A DNA stretch of 64,000 nucleotides, from NCBI RefSeq assembly GCF_003054445.1, contig NC_042506.1:379501-443500 (forward strand), read 5' to 3'. A model generated the notes under the pieces. That model was given only the letters and a program-made list of their open reading frames with translations, did no database searches and was not told where the DNA came from. Both the position numbers and the translations under genes were made by a program. Shown piece by piece: positions 48,480 to 58,041 of the stretch; position 1 is the stretch's first letter; each line of letters opens with the position of its first letter. This stretch comes from Pichia kudriavzevii (taxonomy: Eukaryota; Ascomycota; Pichiomycetes; Pichiales; Pichiaceae).

Positions 48480-50595
48480 TTATGTGGAAAACATTTCACT
48501 TACAAATTCAAATTCTTTGCTATTAGGCGTGTTTTGCTTGAATACATCAAAAAGCTCATCAGTGAATCGGTCATTAAACTCAGTAAAGTTCTCTCTGCTG
48601 AAGCTGTTCATTGTTGGATACTGAATTCCTGTGATAATTCGTCGAACTTGCAAGGGAATATGATGTTTCAAATATTCGATCCTTTCAGCAGAACTTTTTT
48701 TTGTGTTCTCTAGATTGTCAAAGCCATCAATAACAACCGAAGAAAGAATGGTGAATAGGTTCTTAAATTTTGCAAATGCAGGATAATATTCAAGGATGAA
48801 ATCAATTATATTTATAATCTTCATGGAATAATCTTTGAGCACATTAGAATTGGATTCTGTTTTCCAACAGGAATATGCTAAAGACAACGACGATATCATT
48901 ATGTGATCAGCGCTAGTCGACTTTACTTTATAGCCATGCTCAATTAGCCAAGTATAAGAATCGATGCAGGCTATTGAACTGTTTTTGCAAGTAACAACAG
49001 ATTCAATAGTTGGTTTAGGAATTGAGGGAGAAGGCCTGTTCATTAAAACTGAAGCAATGCAATATTTCACCCTTAATTGGTGAAAACATGCTAAATCAGA
49101 ATTGAACTGATCCTTCACCTGACCCATCCATTCGTTCAAAGAAGATTCTAGCTTACCTTTGTAAGAAATAAATTCCTGTTCAGTCATTTGACCCTCACCT
49201 CTAGATCGCTTTACATATATATTCTCGAGAATATCGCCGTATATCTCAGATATACTAATTAATAGCATAGCAGGTCTAAATTGGATTTTGTCGTATATTT
49301 TTAAATCATCAGATGTTGCAAAACTATCATCAATAATATAATCTTCTTCAATTAGTTTGGGCAAGGGCGTGTCTATAGCTTGTTTTCTCAACGATAAACT
49401 TCTTGAAAATTTGATTGCAATTTCACGATCTAGAATGTATGTGCACCAAAATAACCTGTTCCGCAACTCATTCTTGACCGCACCAAAATTCCAAGCAGGA
49501 TTGTACCTATGCACTCCTAATTCCATCGCAAATGACATTGAAAATCTTACCAAATGCCATAGGTCTTCAAAATTTGTCTGTATTATTGTTGTATTTAATA
49601 TCCAAATAATAACTAACAATAAAGCCTGTAACGATTTCTCTGATCGTTGTGATATAATCTCCTCCAAATATCTGTAAGCGGTGTTAAAATAATCCAAAGG
49701 TTTGAATTGTTTTGCATAACTTGACAACTCTTCATCCTTTTCTCCACGATCCAAACCTATTGAAATAACAAGAAAAAGGGTGAATTTCTCATTCAATGTC
49801 ACCTGCCTTGGTGAAGAATACATCTTTAGTACCGTCAATTTGAGATCTTGCAGCACTAATATTGGATAAAGAACATGAATATAATTAATATACTTCAGCA
49901 CAGCAAATCGTGTTATCCTATACGGAGGCAATGTCGCATACCGCTGTGATATATTCATGTCAAAATTTTCAAACTCATTTTGGGAACATTTCATTTCACC
50001 AAGTTTACCCAAACTCAACTGTCTCAAAAAAAGTTTGGTAAACTGTGAACCAAAGAAGCTGGGCAGACTACCCAAATTTACCTCATTGCTTTGTGTTATA
50101 GTCATACTTCCAACTTCTGCAGATAAATCTTCGATGGTTAGCCGTTTTTGTCTTTTCTCCTTCCCTGAACCTGTAGTAGAAGAAGATTCCGAAATGTTTA
50201 CTTCGGAAGTAGTCTTTGAAGTTCCACACCTCTCACTATGACCCGAATCCCCGTTGTTTACCGAATTATGGTCCATCTCCATGGAATTGGATCTATGTAC
50301 TATTGTTGGCGGTGTGGTTGAAAATGAAACTTCGGACTTCAATTTTTCAAGTTTCTCTATCAGAGAAACAACTGTTTTTTGCGTATAATAGATGTTTTCC
50401 TTCATGGAGCAGTCCAAATCTGATTTTTGGCATCTTTTACATCTAGGTAGTTCACCAGTACACTATATATTGGGATGGTTAGTATGAAATGTTAGTATTA
50501 AGTACCTAACTGAGAGAAACAAGGACAAGACTTACTTTAACCTTTTTCTTTTTGCAACATTGACACGATTTAACAATATCTGGTTCTGGGAACAT
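48480..50595 (-). CDS. Zn2Cys6 transcription factor, paralogue of the 43673 gene (spliced)
   Basis: The long open frame (down from 50462) lacks the N-terminal zinc cluster. Exon 1 (50536-50595, 20 codons from ATG 50595) joined across intron 50463-50535 restores it: C-x2-C-x6-C-x6-C-x2-C-x6-C, with the intron between the second and third cysteines. The product is about 680 residues. The middle region (LGEMKC..., VTLNEKFTLFLVISIGLDRGEKDEE, AYRYLEEIISQRSEKSL) is paralogous to the neighbour at 43673. There is no glutamine-rich tail, unlike the neighbour. The gene converges on the racemase gene. Confidence 0.85.
50463..50535 (-). other. Intron inside the zinc cluster
   Basis: Read on the minus strand it begins GTAAGT (50530-50535) and ends TATAG at 50463. 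Two copies of TACTAAC lie near the 3' end, at 50478-50484 and 50491-50497. Removing 73 bases keeps the frame and completes the six-cysteine cluster. Confidence 0.9.
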
Positions 50596-50943
50596 GACTG
50601 GTTGAGTGATGGTATCAAAAGACGGGGCGGGGCAGTTTCATGCAGAAGTAAATCTTTCGCAAATGCCGTTAAGGATTACCACAATACTTCGCGGTCGATT
50701 TTCTGTTGATTATTTCCACCGGAAATGATTACCGGAAATGGACATAGTGAACTCTGGTCCCTATCTTTCATACGATATCAGGTACATTACACAATGGTGC
50801 TTCACTGTTGCAGTAGAGCATTTTTTTATAGTATGGGACCGCAACTCTAGAAAACTTCTGAAAGATTGTTGCATGGTCTCTAAAGGCAAGAGGATTTAGA
50901 TAATAAGACACTTCAGGCCGAGTTGTGTACGTGACTTGCAAAC
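50596..50943. promoter_or_regulatory. Divergent promoter between two Zn2Cys6 genes
   Basis: 348 bases. A direct repeat CCGGAAATG occurs at 50719 and 50732 (13-base spacing). No other element was recognised. Confidence 0.6.
50719..50740. repeat. Tandem CCGGAAATG pair
   Basis: Two exact nine-base copies, 13 bases apart, in the middle of a divergent regulator promoter. They are likely protein-binding sites. Confidence 0.8.
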
Positions 50944-53073
50944 ATGGATAAGAAACACGCAAAACAAAATATAAGGAAGTCAATAAGGTGGGGTAAATCT
51001 TGTTCAAACTGCAGAAGACGTAAAGTTAAATGCAATTTTGAAATACCCTGTGATAGATGTATTACTCGAAACCAAGCTCAAACATGTACTCGTGATCCTA
51101 TGATTTTTGATGGTATGTTAGTCAAGAATGAGGAACGTGAATTAAAATTTTCCCGGGAAAACGAAACACTAAAGAACAAAATCAAAGAACTACAAGACAC
51201 CATTCAAAAACTAGTAAACAATAAAGAAAGTTTAAAATCGTTACAACCCAATGAAGGAAATGATACTAGACGAAGTAAATTTGTTTTAGTAGAACACTTT
51301 CAATTTGTTGAAAAGGAGAGCCTTGTAATAGATCCAATGTTCAGCAAAGATTGGGGGAGTTACTCAACAACAATCAGCAAACTCAAGAGGTCATTCGACA
51401 GAGGATTTATTTCTGAAACACAATCAGATATGGATATTCAGGCTGGTTATGATACAGAGGACTGGTTAGCGCTCAAACATAGCGATTACTCGTCTTACAA
51501 AGGCGAAGACTTAAAGAGTAAATGCTGGCAGTTTGAGCTAGACAAGATCCAGAACTTAACAAAAAAGGATTGTGACATACTAATTAACTCTGGGCTAAAC
51601 ATAATTTATCTTTACCCTATTATTGATAGACAAAAATTTATGTGCAAATATAACTCATATTGGAAAAGAACTGGCATAGAAGAACAACATCTCTCTGAGA
51701 AATATTGCAAATCCAGTGATACCTATCTCTTTCTCAGCTTAATGTATTCCCTATTATGCTTGGGTATTTATCAAACCAACGAAAACGAAAAAAGTTTGCT
51801 GTCCTTCACTTCAGAAGATTGGGAAATTTACCCGAAAGCAATGTTTGGGTCTTCACTTGAAGCTCTATACCGAGGAAGATTTATGACACATCCACGTATT
51901 GAATCAATTCAAACTATTAACATTCATCGGATATTGTTGGGGCTGCTAAGTGGTAAGACTTTGTCCAATAACTTGCTATGCGTCTCTTTTTATTTGTCGT
52001 ACAAGTTGGGTCTTCACTATAGTTGCGATTCAATTGCAAGGAATAACATGTGGACATTATTAACATTTGACTGGTATGATGACCATGATAGATATCCACT
52101 TTCAAACATGAGTACGTACACATCTTTTACTCCTCCAAGTAAATGGCTAGATGAAGGCAAAAGTATTATTGATTGGTCAACCTATTTTTTGAACTTTCAG
52201 ATCAGAGTATCTTCACTCAAAAGGTCGTTTTATTATGAGCAGTCTAAATCAACACTAAAAGCCCTAAAAAGGGCAAACCTTGAATTAGAATCCTTTTTGG
52301 AAGAGGTGTCAGAAGAAATCAAAAGAAATTGTATCATGAAGCACCCCAATATGCCTAACGAAAGTCTTCAGCAAATCAGGTTCCACACAATGTTAATAAC
52401 ATATCATGAAATTCTGATTGTTAATTGTAGAATGTCCACCTTTTTGACTTATAATGAATGGACTAAAAATAACAGACATGTATGTCTAAACAGTGCAACA
52501 TATATCTTAAGACTTTTTGTCTCCCAAAATATGCACCTTCATCACAAAGCCTATTTTAGCATTTGCGATATTTCTACATTTGCTGCAATTTTCTTGATCA
52601 TAGACTCTATGTATTTTATTAGTCAAACAGACTTTGTTGAAAAGTACCAGCCGTTAATAAAGAAAACAATATCGGTTTTGTATTCCTTTTCATCACCTGT
52701 GAGAGGTGCTACTAGGGGAATTTATGTTATTAAAAAGATGATGCTTTTATGTCAACAAGAGTTCAGTTCGGGTCAAAAGAAAGTATGCCATCTTTTGTCC
52801 AATTCTACCCCTAAAATCCTCTCAGATTATAACATGAAAAGTGGCATCCACTTTGAAAAAAAACTGCCTCAACCATGCAATAAAGTGATAGAGAATGACA
52901 GTTCCAGCAACACACTTACAGATATCTCTAATATTGATAGGACACACAATCAACGTATTGCAAAGTCAACTGAGCTGCCGAATCCTATAATGGAAATTTT
53001 AGAAGATAGAGGCTGGACAAATTTTATTAATTCAATAGATGATTTAGCTTTATCATTTGATGTAAATAACTGA
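50944..53073 (+). CDS. Zn2Cys6 transcription factor
   Basis: The 709-residue protein has a zinc cluster at residues 20-48 (CSNCRRRKVKC, then C36, C39, C48) and a coiled coil at about 60-95. A fungal regulatory region follows, with ILINSGLNIIYLYPIIDRQKF and SYKLGLHYS. It resembles other zinc-cluster regulators only generally, and no closer name is justified. Its start faces the 48480 gene across 348 bases. Its stop lies 21 bases from the convergent SQS1 stop. Confidence 0.85.
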   Translation: MDKKHAKQNIRKSIRWGKSCSNCRRRKVKCNFEIPCDRCITRNQAQTCTRDPMIFDGMLVKNEERELKFSRENETLKNKIKELQDTIQKLVNNKESLKSLQPNEGNDTRRSKFVLVEHFQFVEKESLVIDPMFSKDWGSYSTTISKLKRSFDRGFISETQSDMDIQAGYDTEDWLALKHSDYSSYKGEDLKSKCWQFELDKIQNLTKKDCDILINSGLNIIYLYPIIDRQKFMCKYNSYWKRTGIEEQHLSEKYCKSSDTYLFLSLMYSLLCLGIYQTNENEKSLLSFTSEDWEIYPKAMFGSSLEALYRGRFMTHPRIESIQTINIHRILLGLLSGKTLSNNLLCVSFYLSYKLGLHYSCDSIARNNMWTLLTFDWYDDHDRYPLSNMSTYTSFTPPSKWLDEGKSIIDWSTYFLNFQIRVSSLKRSFYYEQSKSTLKALKRANLELESFLEEVSEEIKRNCIMKHPNMPNESLQQIRFHTMLITYHEILIVNCRMSTFLTYNEWTKNNRHVCLNSATYILRLFVSQNMHLHHKAYFSICDISTFAAIFLIIDSMYFISQTDFVEKYQPLIKKTISVLYSFSSPVRGATRGIYVIKKMMLLCQQEFSSGQKKVCHLLSNSTPKILSDYNMKSGIHFEKKLPQPCNKVIENDSSSNTLTDISNIDRTHNQRIAKSTELPNPIMEILEDRGWTNFINSIDDLALSFDVNN

Positions 53074-53094
53074 GATACAAAGAAAAAAAAAGAT

Positions 53095-55704
53095 TTACAT
53101 GATACCCCTCTTTGAAGTCTTAACAATTACCTTGATGGGTTCTATAATACCTTTATTGTTTTCGGGACCCAACGCTTCTCCATCTTGCCAACCCATCCGT
53201 TCCAATAATCTTCTACCTATACTTGAAGAGTCAATTTCTTTTGCATTAGCACCAACAATCTCACCTTCTTTGTATGAGAAATTTCCTTTTCGATTGTTTT
53301 TCATTCTTACCTTTTCACCTTTTCTGATAAGCTTGAGTTCGTGCCTTTCTTCCCGGCTCAACTTTATATCTGTCCGGAAACATATTTGGTTTCGCTCTGC
53401 CATCTTTTTAATGTTCCCCCATTCAGGCTGCTTGTGTTTTTTGGATGTTTTATTGATCTCTAAAAAGGACTTCGGGGCTTTACCTCTTCTAGTCGCTTTA
53501 AAGCCAAATTGTCCAGCCAAAGTTTTTAGGACAACATTAACTTGCACATCCAGCGGTGGAAATCTCATGCATTCTCTTTCCGGGTTAGCCCAAAAGGCTT
53601 TGAATTCGGCAATAATATCGGACATTTCAAGTAAATATGGATATTTGATTAACATATAGGATGCATTCCTATATTCTCGGTCAATCCGATTATTTTTACG
53701 TTTTTCTTTGTGCAACTTATATTTATCTAAGATGTATGCCTCCAACTCTGAACTAATTTCTGTATTAAATTCCATTCTAAGCTTTTTATGTTTACCCGTA
53801 GCCTTAACTGTTTTTGTAGCGACCTCAATAGGGTCAAAAAATGAATCTTTGCTAATTTTGTGCATGGCCAGAAGATCATCTAGACCTTCAAGTGACTCTT
53901 CATCTAATTCTTCATCTGATTCTTCATTATCGGAAGATGTTATTGCATTTTGAATCTTAGCTGCTTTTGCACTTTTGCTAGACTTGAGATTGAAATTTAC
54001 ATCGATAAAGTCATTAGTATCATCGGTATCGTCACCGTCATCTAATTCTTCATCTGATTCTTCTTTTTCTTCGTAATCACTAAAAACGTTTTGATCTGAA
54101 AGGTGTAAATGAGTTGTGGCACTTCTTAAAAAAGCTTCAAATCTATGATCTGGAAGACCATTTGAAACCAGAGTTTCCCTTAAATCGTTACAAGAAAGCC
54201 ATTGGTAGTCATCATCTCCCAAAAGGTGCAGAGCTTGGATGTAGTACTGATGATCAGCAACATTTGCACCATACCTTATATTCTCGATCTTAATTTGAGT
54301 TGTGTCAAAAGAAACGTAATCTTCTTCGAGAAAACCAAACTCCGGTTCCTCGTCTTCTGCTCCCTTTGGTTCCACCTGCGTATGTTTGGTCCCAGTAAGT
54401 TTCCTATTTACGTGGTCTATAACTTCATTAACTGTCATGTCGTCGTCTTCAGTTTTGATTGAGTATAAAACTTTTTCAGTTTCATTTTCAGTTTTGAATT
54501 TATTTCTGGATCTACCTAATGGAGGAAGTTCAATGAAGTTCTCGCCATTTTTAGTTGTTTTCATTGTAAACAATAACTTCCCTACTTGTACCTCCTCTGT
54601 ATCTGAACCATCCTCCTCGGAACTATTCACGTTCAGGTTGTCAGAAATATAATTGTCACTATGTGGGGTCATAAAATCAGTTTCCTTGTATTTATCCTCA
54701 GAATCGCTATCGTCTTCCTCATAAGATAAGTTATATTGTGTGTCAAGGTTGTCATCTACAATTGTGATTTCTGATTTTTTATTTTTCTTTTTAGGTAGTA
54801 TGGTATACTCTATTTTTGGATTTTCAGTATACCTGCCACTAAAAATAGGTAGATTGTTATCTTTCTCAGCCACCTTTCGAATACTAATTCCGCCTTCTGT
54901 ACGTTCTAGGTGTTCCTGTTCCATTTCACTTTCCTCGGTAGATTTATCACCAGCCATGTGCACTGTCTCTTCAGCGTCAGCAATACTTGACTTCTGCTGC
55001 TCCACAAATTTCTCTTCATCACCAAACCTTAAAGTTTTTCCAATTTCCAGAACTTCAGTATCAGATGCATCATCGTTACTTCCATAATGGTTAATTTCCA
55101 TATGTCGTTCAAACTGGGTTATAATTTCATCTTGTAACTGATCTTCAGCTTGGTGGAGCTTAGTGACAACAACGTTTTTTTTTCCGGCTAGCTTCCTAAA
55201 TAACAATTTAGACGGATCATACACTTCTTTTGCTTGGATGAACTCAATATTTGCCTTCTTGTAACTTTTTTTTAAAATATCATCTCTATGCATACTTGTA
55301 TATCTAACCTCATCAAACAGACTGTTTCCCTTGCCGTATTTTCTCCTCGTATTTGGGCTTTGATAGATCATGGAGTTCAAAGACATTTCTTCCACACTAT
55401 TGAAGTTACCGCCATTTAAATCAACCATATCGTTTATTTGGTTTAATTTGGATAGCTTCAACTTTTTATTAAGCTTTATGGAAGAATCTACTTTCTTTCC
55501 CCGAAGCAGCATATTATAGTTAGGTATTTCGGATTTATTGACAAAACTAGAAATATCTTCCTCTAATCTGTCATCAAATTGTCTTCCTCTTCCGCCTCTT
55601 CTACCACCTCTGCCACCTCTGCCACCTCTTCTACCACCTCTTCTACCACCTCTGCCACTTCTTCTCCCGCTGCTGTCACTACTTCTACTGGTTTTTTTCG
55701 GCAT
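53095..55704 (-). CDS. SQS1: G-patch protein Sqs1 (Pfa1)
   Basis: Sqs1 activates the DEAH helicase Prp43 during 20S rRNA processing and splicing. The 869-residue protein (767 in S. cerevisiae) has an RGG-like Arg/Gly-rich N-terminus (about residues 14-40), a long acidic region, an R3H-type segment at about 735-790, and a C-terminal G-patch (SSIGRRLLERMGWQDGEALG, about 820-869). Order and content agree with Sqs1. Start ATG 55704. The gene ends 21 bases from the Zn2Cys6 gene at 50944-53073, so 3' overlaps of the two mRNAs are nearly certain. Confidence 0.93.
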   Translation of the reverse strand: MPKKTSRSSDSSGRRSGRGGRRGGRRGGRGGRGGRRGGRGRQFDDRLEEDISSFVNKSEIPNYNMLLRGKKVDSSIKLNKKLKLSKLNQINDMVDLNGGNFNSVEEMSLNSMIYQSPNTRRKYGKGNSLFDEVRYTSMHRDDILKKSYKKANIEFIQAKEVYDPSKLLFRKLAGKKNVVVTKLHQAEDQLQDEIITQFERHMEINHYGSNDDASDTEVLEIGKTLRFGDEEKFVEQQKSSIADAEETVHMAGDKSTEESEMEQEHLERTEGGISIRKVAEKDNNLPIFSGRYTENPKIEYTILPKKKNKKSEITIVDDNLDTQYNLSYEEDDSDSEDKYKETDFMTPHSDNYISDNLNVNSSEEDGSDTEEVQVGKLLFTMKTTKNGENFIELPPLGRSRNKFKTENETEKVLYSIKTEDDDMTVNEVIDHVNRKLTGTKHTQVEPKGAEDEEPEFGFLEEDYVSFDTTQIKIENIRYGANVADHQYYIQALHLLGDDDYQWLSCNDLRETLVSNGLPDHRFEAFLRSATTHLHLSDQNVFSDYEEKEESDEELDDGDDTDDTNDFIDVNFNLKSSKSAKAAKIQNAITSSDNEESDEELDEESLEGLDDLLAMHKISKDSFFDPIEVATKTVKATGKHKKLRMEFNTEISSELEAYILDKYKLHKEKRKNNRIDREYRNASYMLIKYPYLLEMSDIIAEFKAFWANPERECMRFPPLDVQVNVVLKTLAGQFGFKATRRGKAPKSFLEINKTSKKHKQPEWGNIKKMAERNQICFRTDIKLSREERHELKLIRKGEKVRMKNNRKGNFSYKEGEIVGANAKEIDSSSIGRRLLERMGWQDGEALGPENNKGIIEPIKVIVKTSKRGIM

Positions 55705-55841
55705 ATTCTATGTTTTCTCAGTTTCTCTTAATCGGCTTTGACGATCTCTCTATAGAGCTTATAGAATGTCTGAAGTCCGTTAATAGAATGACCAATTCAT
55801 GCACATGCCCCGTATGCAACTAAAAAAATCAAGATTGAAGA

Positions 55842-55853
55842 CCGTCGCGACGG
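55842..55853. promoter_or_regulatory. 12-bp perfect palindrome in the SQS1/ATG4 promoter
   Basis: CCGTCGCGACGG is a perfect palindrome near the middle of the 299-base gap between the divergent SQS1 and ATG4 starts. It is followed by a T7 run. A dimeric factor may bind it; none is known to me with this exact site. Confidence 0.6.
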
Positions 55854-56003
55854 ATTTTTTTCAGAACCAAAAGGGCTCGTTAGCCTCCACAGGCAGATGA
55901 ATACAATAGGGACAACTAGTTAATGTATTGAGTAATTGCCAATACTCATTTTTAAGTGGAGCAATATAGATAAGAGCCTACCAATTGTAATTTAGGGAAA
56001 GAT

Positions 56004-57764
56004 ATGGGCTCTCAAGATATTGCCGACGGCAATGACGTATACTTTTCAGGATTACAAAACATGTGGGACCGTATTTGGGAGTTTCCTGGAGGTTTAGATA
56101 AGTGCTCATCCGAATCAGATCTTGTTATCCTAGGAATGCATTATAAAGTAAACGACGAAAATCAAGAGGATGAAAAAAGTGAGGAGCAAAGTGGTATATC
56201 AAAATGTGCTGGTAGAGCTACCTATGAAAAGATAGAAAATTCTGAAAACTCCGAAGATCAGTTGATTAATGTCAACTATGATAAGATTTTAGATGATAAG
56301 AATACAGGTGACGAGCCAGAAAAGTTTGACAACAATGCCATTGACAACATAAAAATGTTTATGAAAAAAATATCAGACACCACATACCAGAAGTTCCATT
56401 CTGAATTGAATTATACCTATCCTCAGAATGCCTTAGATGATCTTCAAACTAGGTTATGGTTTACGTACCGATATGGGTTTCCATTAATAAAATATGATGA
56501 AAATGGGTCGCCTCCGATACACCTTGGCGCAATTTTGAGAGGGAACATGGATATACAAAATTTCGGGAAAGGATTCACATCAGACTCGGGTTGGGGTTGT
56601 ATGATCCGAACTAGTCAAACTCTTTTGGCAAATGCTTTAGTGAGTTTAAAGTTAGGAAGAAATTGGAGATTACAAGGTTCAGCACCTGAAGACATGAAGG
56701 TCCATTGGGAAATTGTCGAGCAATTTGCTGACTCCCCTGATGCAAGATTCTCCATCCACAATATGGTTTTATACGCCGCCAAGTATTGTGGACGAAGGCC
56801 AGGGGAGTGGTTTGGTCCTTCAAACGCCGCCAGAAGTATAGAAATGCTTTGCAACGAGTCACAAGTCGACACTAATCTAAAAGTGTATATATCCTCTGAT
56901 TCAGGAGATATATACGAAGAAGATTTGTTGAATTCATGTTATGAGAAAAATATAGACAAGTTTACCCCTGTACTTATTCTTTGTGGTGTGAGATTAGGAG
57001 TTCATAATATTAACAAGATTTATTGGGAATTCTTGAAGTTAACACTTGATTTACCCTATAGCGTTGGTATTGCTGGTGGCAGGCCTTCGTCTTCACATTA
57101 CTTTTTGGGATGCCAAGCAGACTACCTGTTATATTTGGACCCGCATATACCCCAGCAAGCGATACTCTTGAATGATCTAAAAAAAGCAGGTAGCAGTGAC
57201 TATAAATCAAAAATGCTTGGAACTCTGCATACCACCAAAATCAAACTACTAAGTCTTGGAAAGGTAGATCCATCAATGCTTATAGGATTTTTAGTCAAAA
57301 CACGAGAAGAGTATAATGATTTACGGCAAAAAATAAACTTGTTTCCTTCCAATCGAAGGTTTCTCAATTTCTCTAACTCTAAACCAGTAATAAGAAGAAC
57401 TAGTTCAGTGGAAGATGATATTGATGGTTTTGTTGATTTGACGATGGAATCTGGGGATGAGTTTTTAGAACATGGAGAAATAATTGATGATATTGACAAT
57501 AAAATCAAAGATATGGCAGAAGACAAGCATCAAGAACTTGCTGAGTACGAAAAATTGGAACATGCTGAAATAAAAGACGAACCTATTGTTGAAATAGAGA
57601 AGATCGATACTCCGGTGAAGCTACAATCAGAGCGGAGTGGCAAGTATAATAATGAAATATTTGCCAGTGATGGTATCATTGAAGTTGAGGACATCAATAA
57701 CGAGAGTATTGTATTTGTTTCTGAGTGTGGAAAAATTCTGACTGATACATCATCTGTACGTTAG
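56004..57764 (+). CDS. ATG4: Autophagy cysteine protease Atg4
   Basis: It trims Atg8 and later frees it from phosphatidylethanolamine. The 586-residue product (494 in S. cerevisiae) has the peptidase C54 core: catalytic Cys199 in SDSGWGCMIRTSQ, and Asp379/His381 in YLDPHIPQ. GGRPSSSHYFLG is intact. An N-terminal extension of about 130 acidic residues and a C-terminal tail of about 150 acidic residues lie outside the core. ATG 56004 starts the frame. It shares its promoter with SQS1. Confidence 0.97.
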   Translation: MGSQDIADGNDVYFSGLQNMWDRIWEFPGGLDKCSSESDLVILGMHYKVNDENQEDEKSEEQSGISKCAGRATYEKIENSENSEDQLINVNYDKILDDKNTGDEPEKFDNNAIDNIKMFMKKISDTTYQKFHSELNYTYPQNALDDLQTRLWFTYRYGFPLIKYDENGSPPIHLGAILRGNMDIQNFGKGFTSDSGWGCMIRTSQTLLANALVSLKLGRNWRLQGSAPEDMKVHWEIVEQFADSPDARFSIHNMVLYAAKYCGRRPGEWFGPSNAARSIEMLCNESQVDTNLKVYISSDSGDIYEEDLLNSCYEKNIDKFTPVLILCGVRLGVHNINKIYWEFLKLTLDLPYSVGIAGGRPSSSHYFLGCQADYLLYLDPHIPQQAILLNDLKKAGSSDYKSKMLGTLHTTKIKLLSLGKVDPSMLIGFLVKTREEYNDLRQKINLFPSNRRFLNFSNSKPVIRRTSSVEDDIDGFVDLTMESGDEFLEHGEIIDDIDNKIKDMAEDKHQELAEYEKLEHAEIKDEPIVEIEKIDTPVKLQSERSGKYNNEIFASDGIIEVEDINNESIVFVSECGKILTDTSSVR

Positions 57765-57917
57765 TTGTTGACTGTTTCAATTTTAGTAACTTATACTCCA
57801 CGATTTTCGTTACTCTATGTACTATGGAGCATAATAAGGAATTAATTGTCGCACAATTTTATATTTTAGGTTACCGCACGATAAAACTTGTGTCGATTTT
57901 TTCCCCTCCTTAAACTA

Positions 57918-57923
57918 ACGCGT
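57918..57923 (+). promoter_or_regulatory. MluI cell-cycle box before TOF1
   Basis: ACGCGT, 119 bases before the TOF1 ATG. In S. cerevisiae MBF binds this box and drives S-phase gene expression at the G1/S boundary; Tof1 acts in S phase, which makes it a plausible site. Confidence 0.5.
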
Positions 57924-57932
57924 GTTGGAGCT

Positions 57933-57956
57933 ATGGGAAGAGTAATTGAATGTTAA
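57933..57956 (+). other. Short upstream ORF before TOF1
   Basis: An ATG at 57933 encodes MGRVIEC and then TAA. It lies about 85 bases before the assigned TOF1 start. Its effect is unknown. Confidence 0.35.
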
Positions 57957-58041
57957 TTTCGTGTCTCGCAATTTGAAACCTTTCTACGAAGACTCTAGAG
58001 ATATATCCGGGAGCAGATTAGAGAGGCTCAAGCAACTAGCA

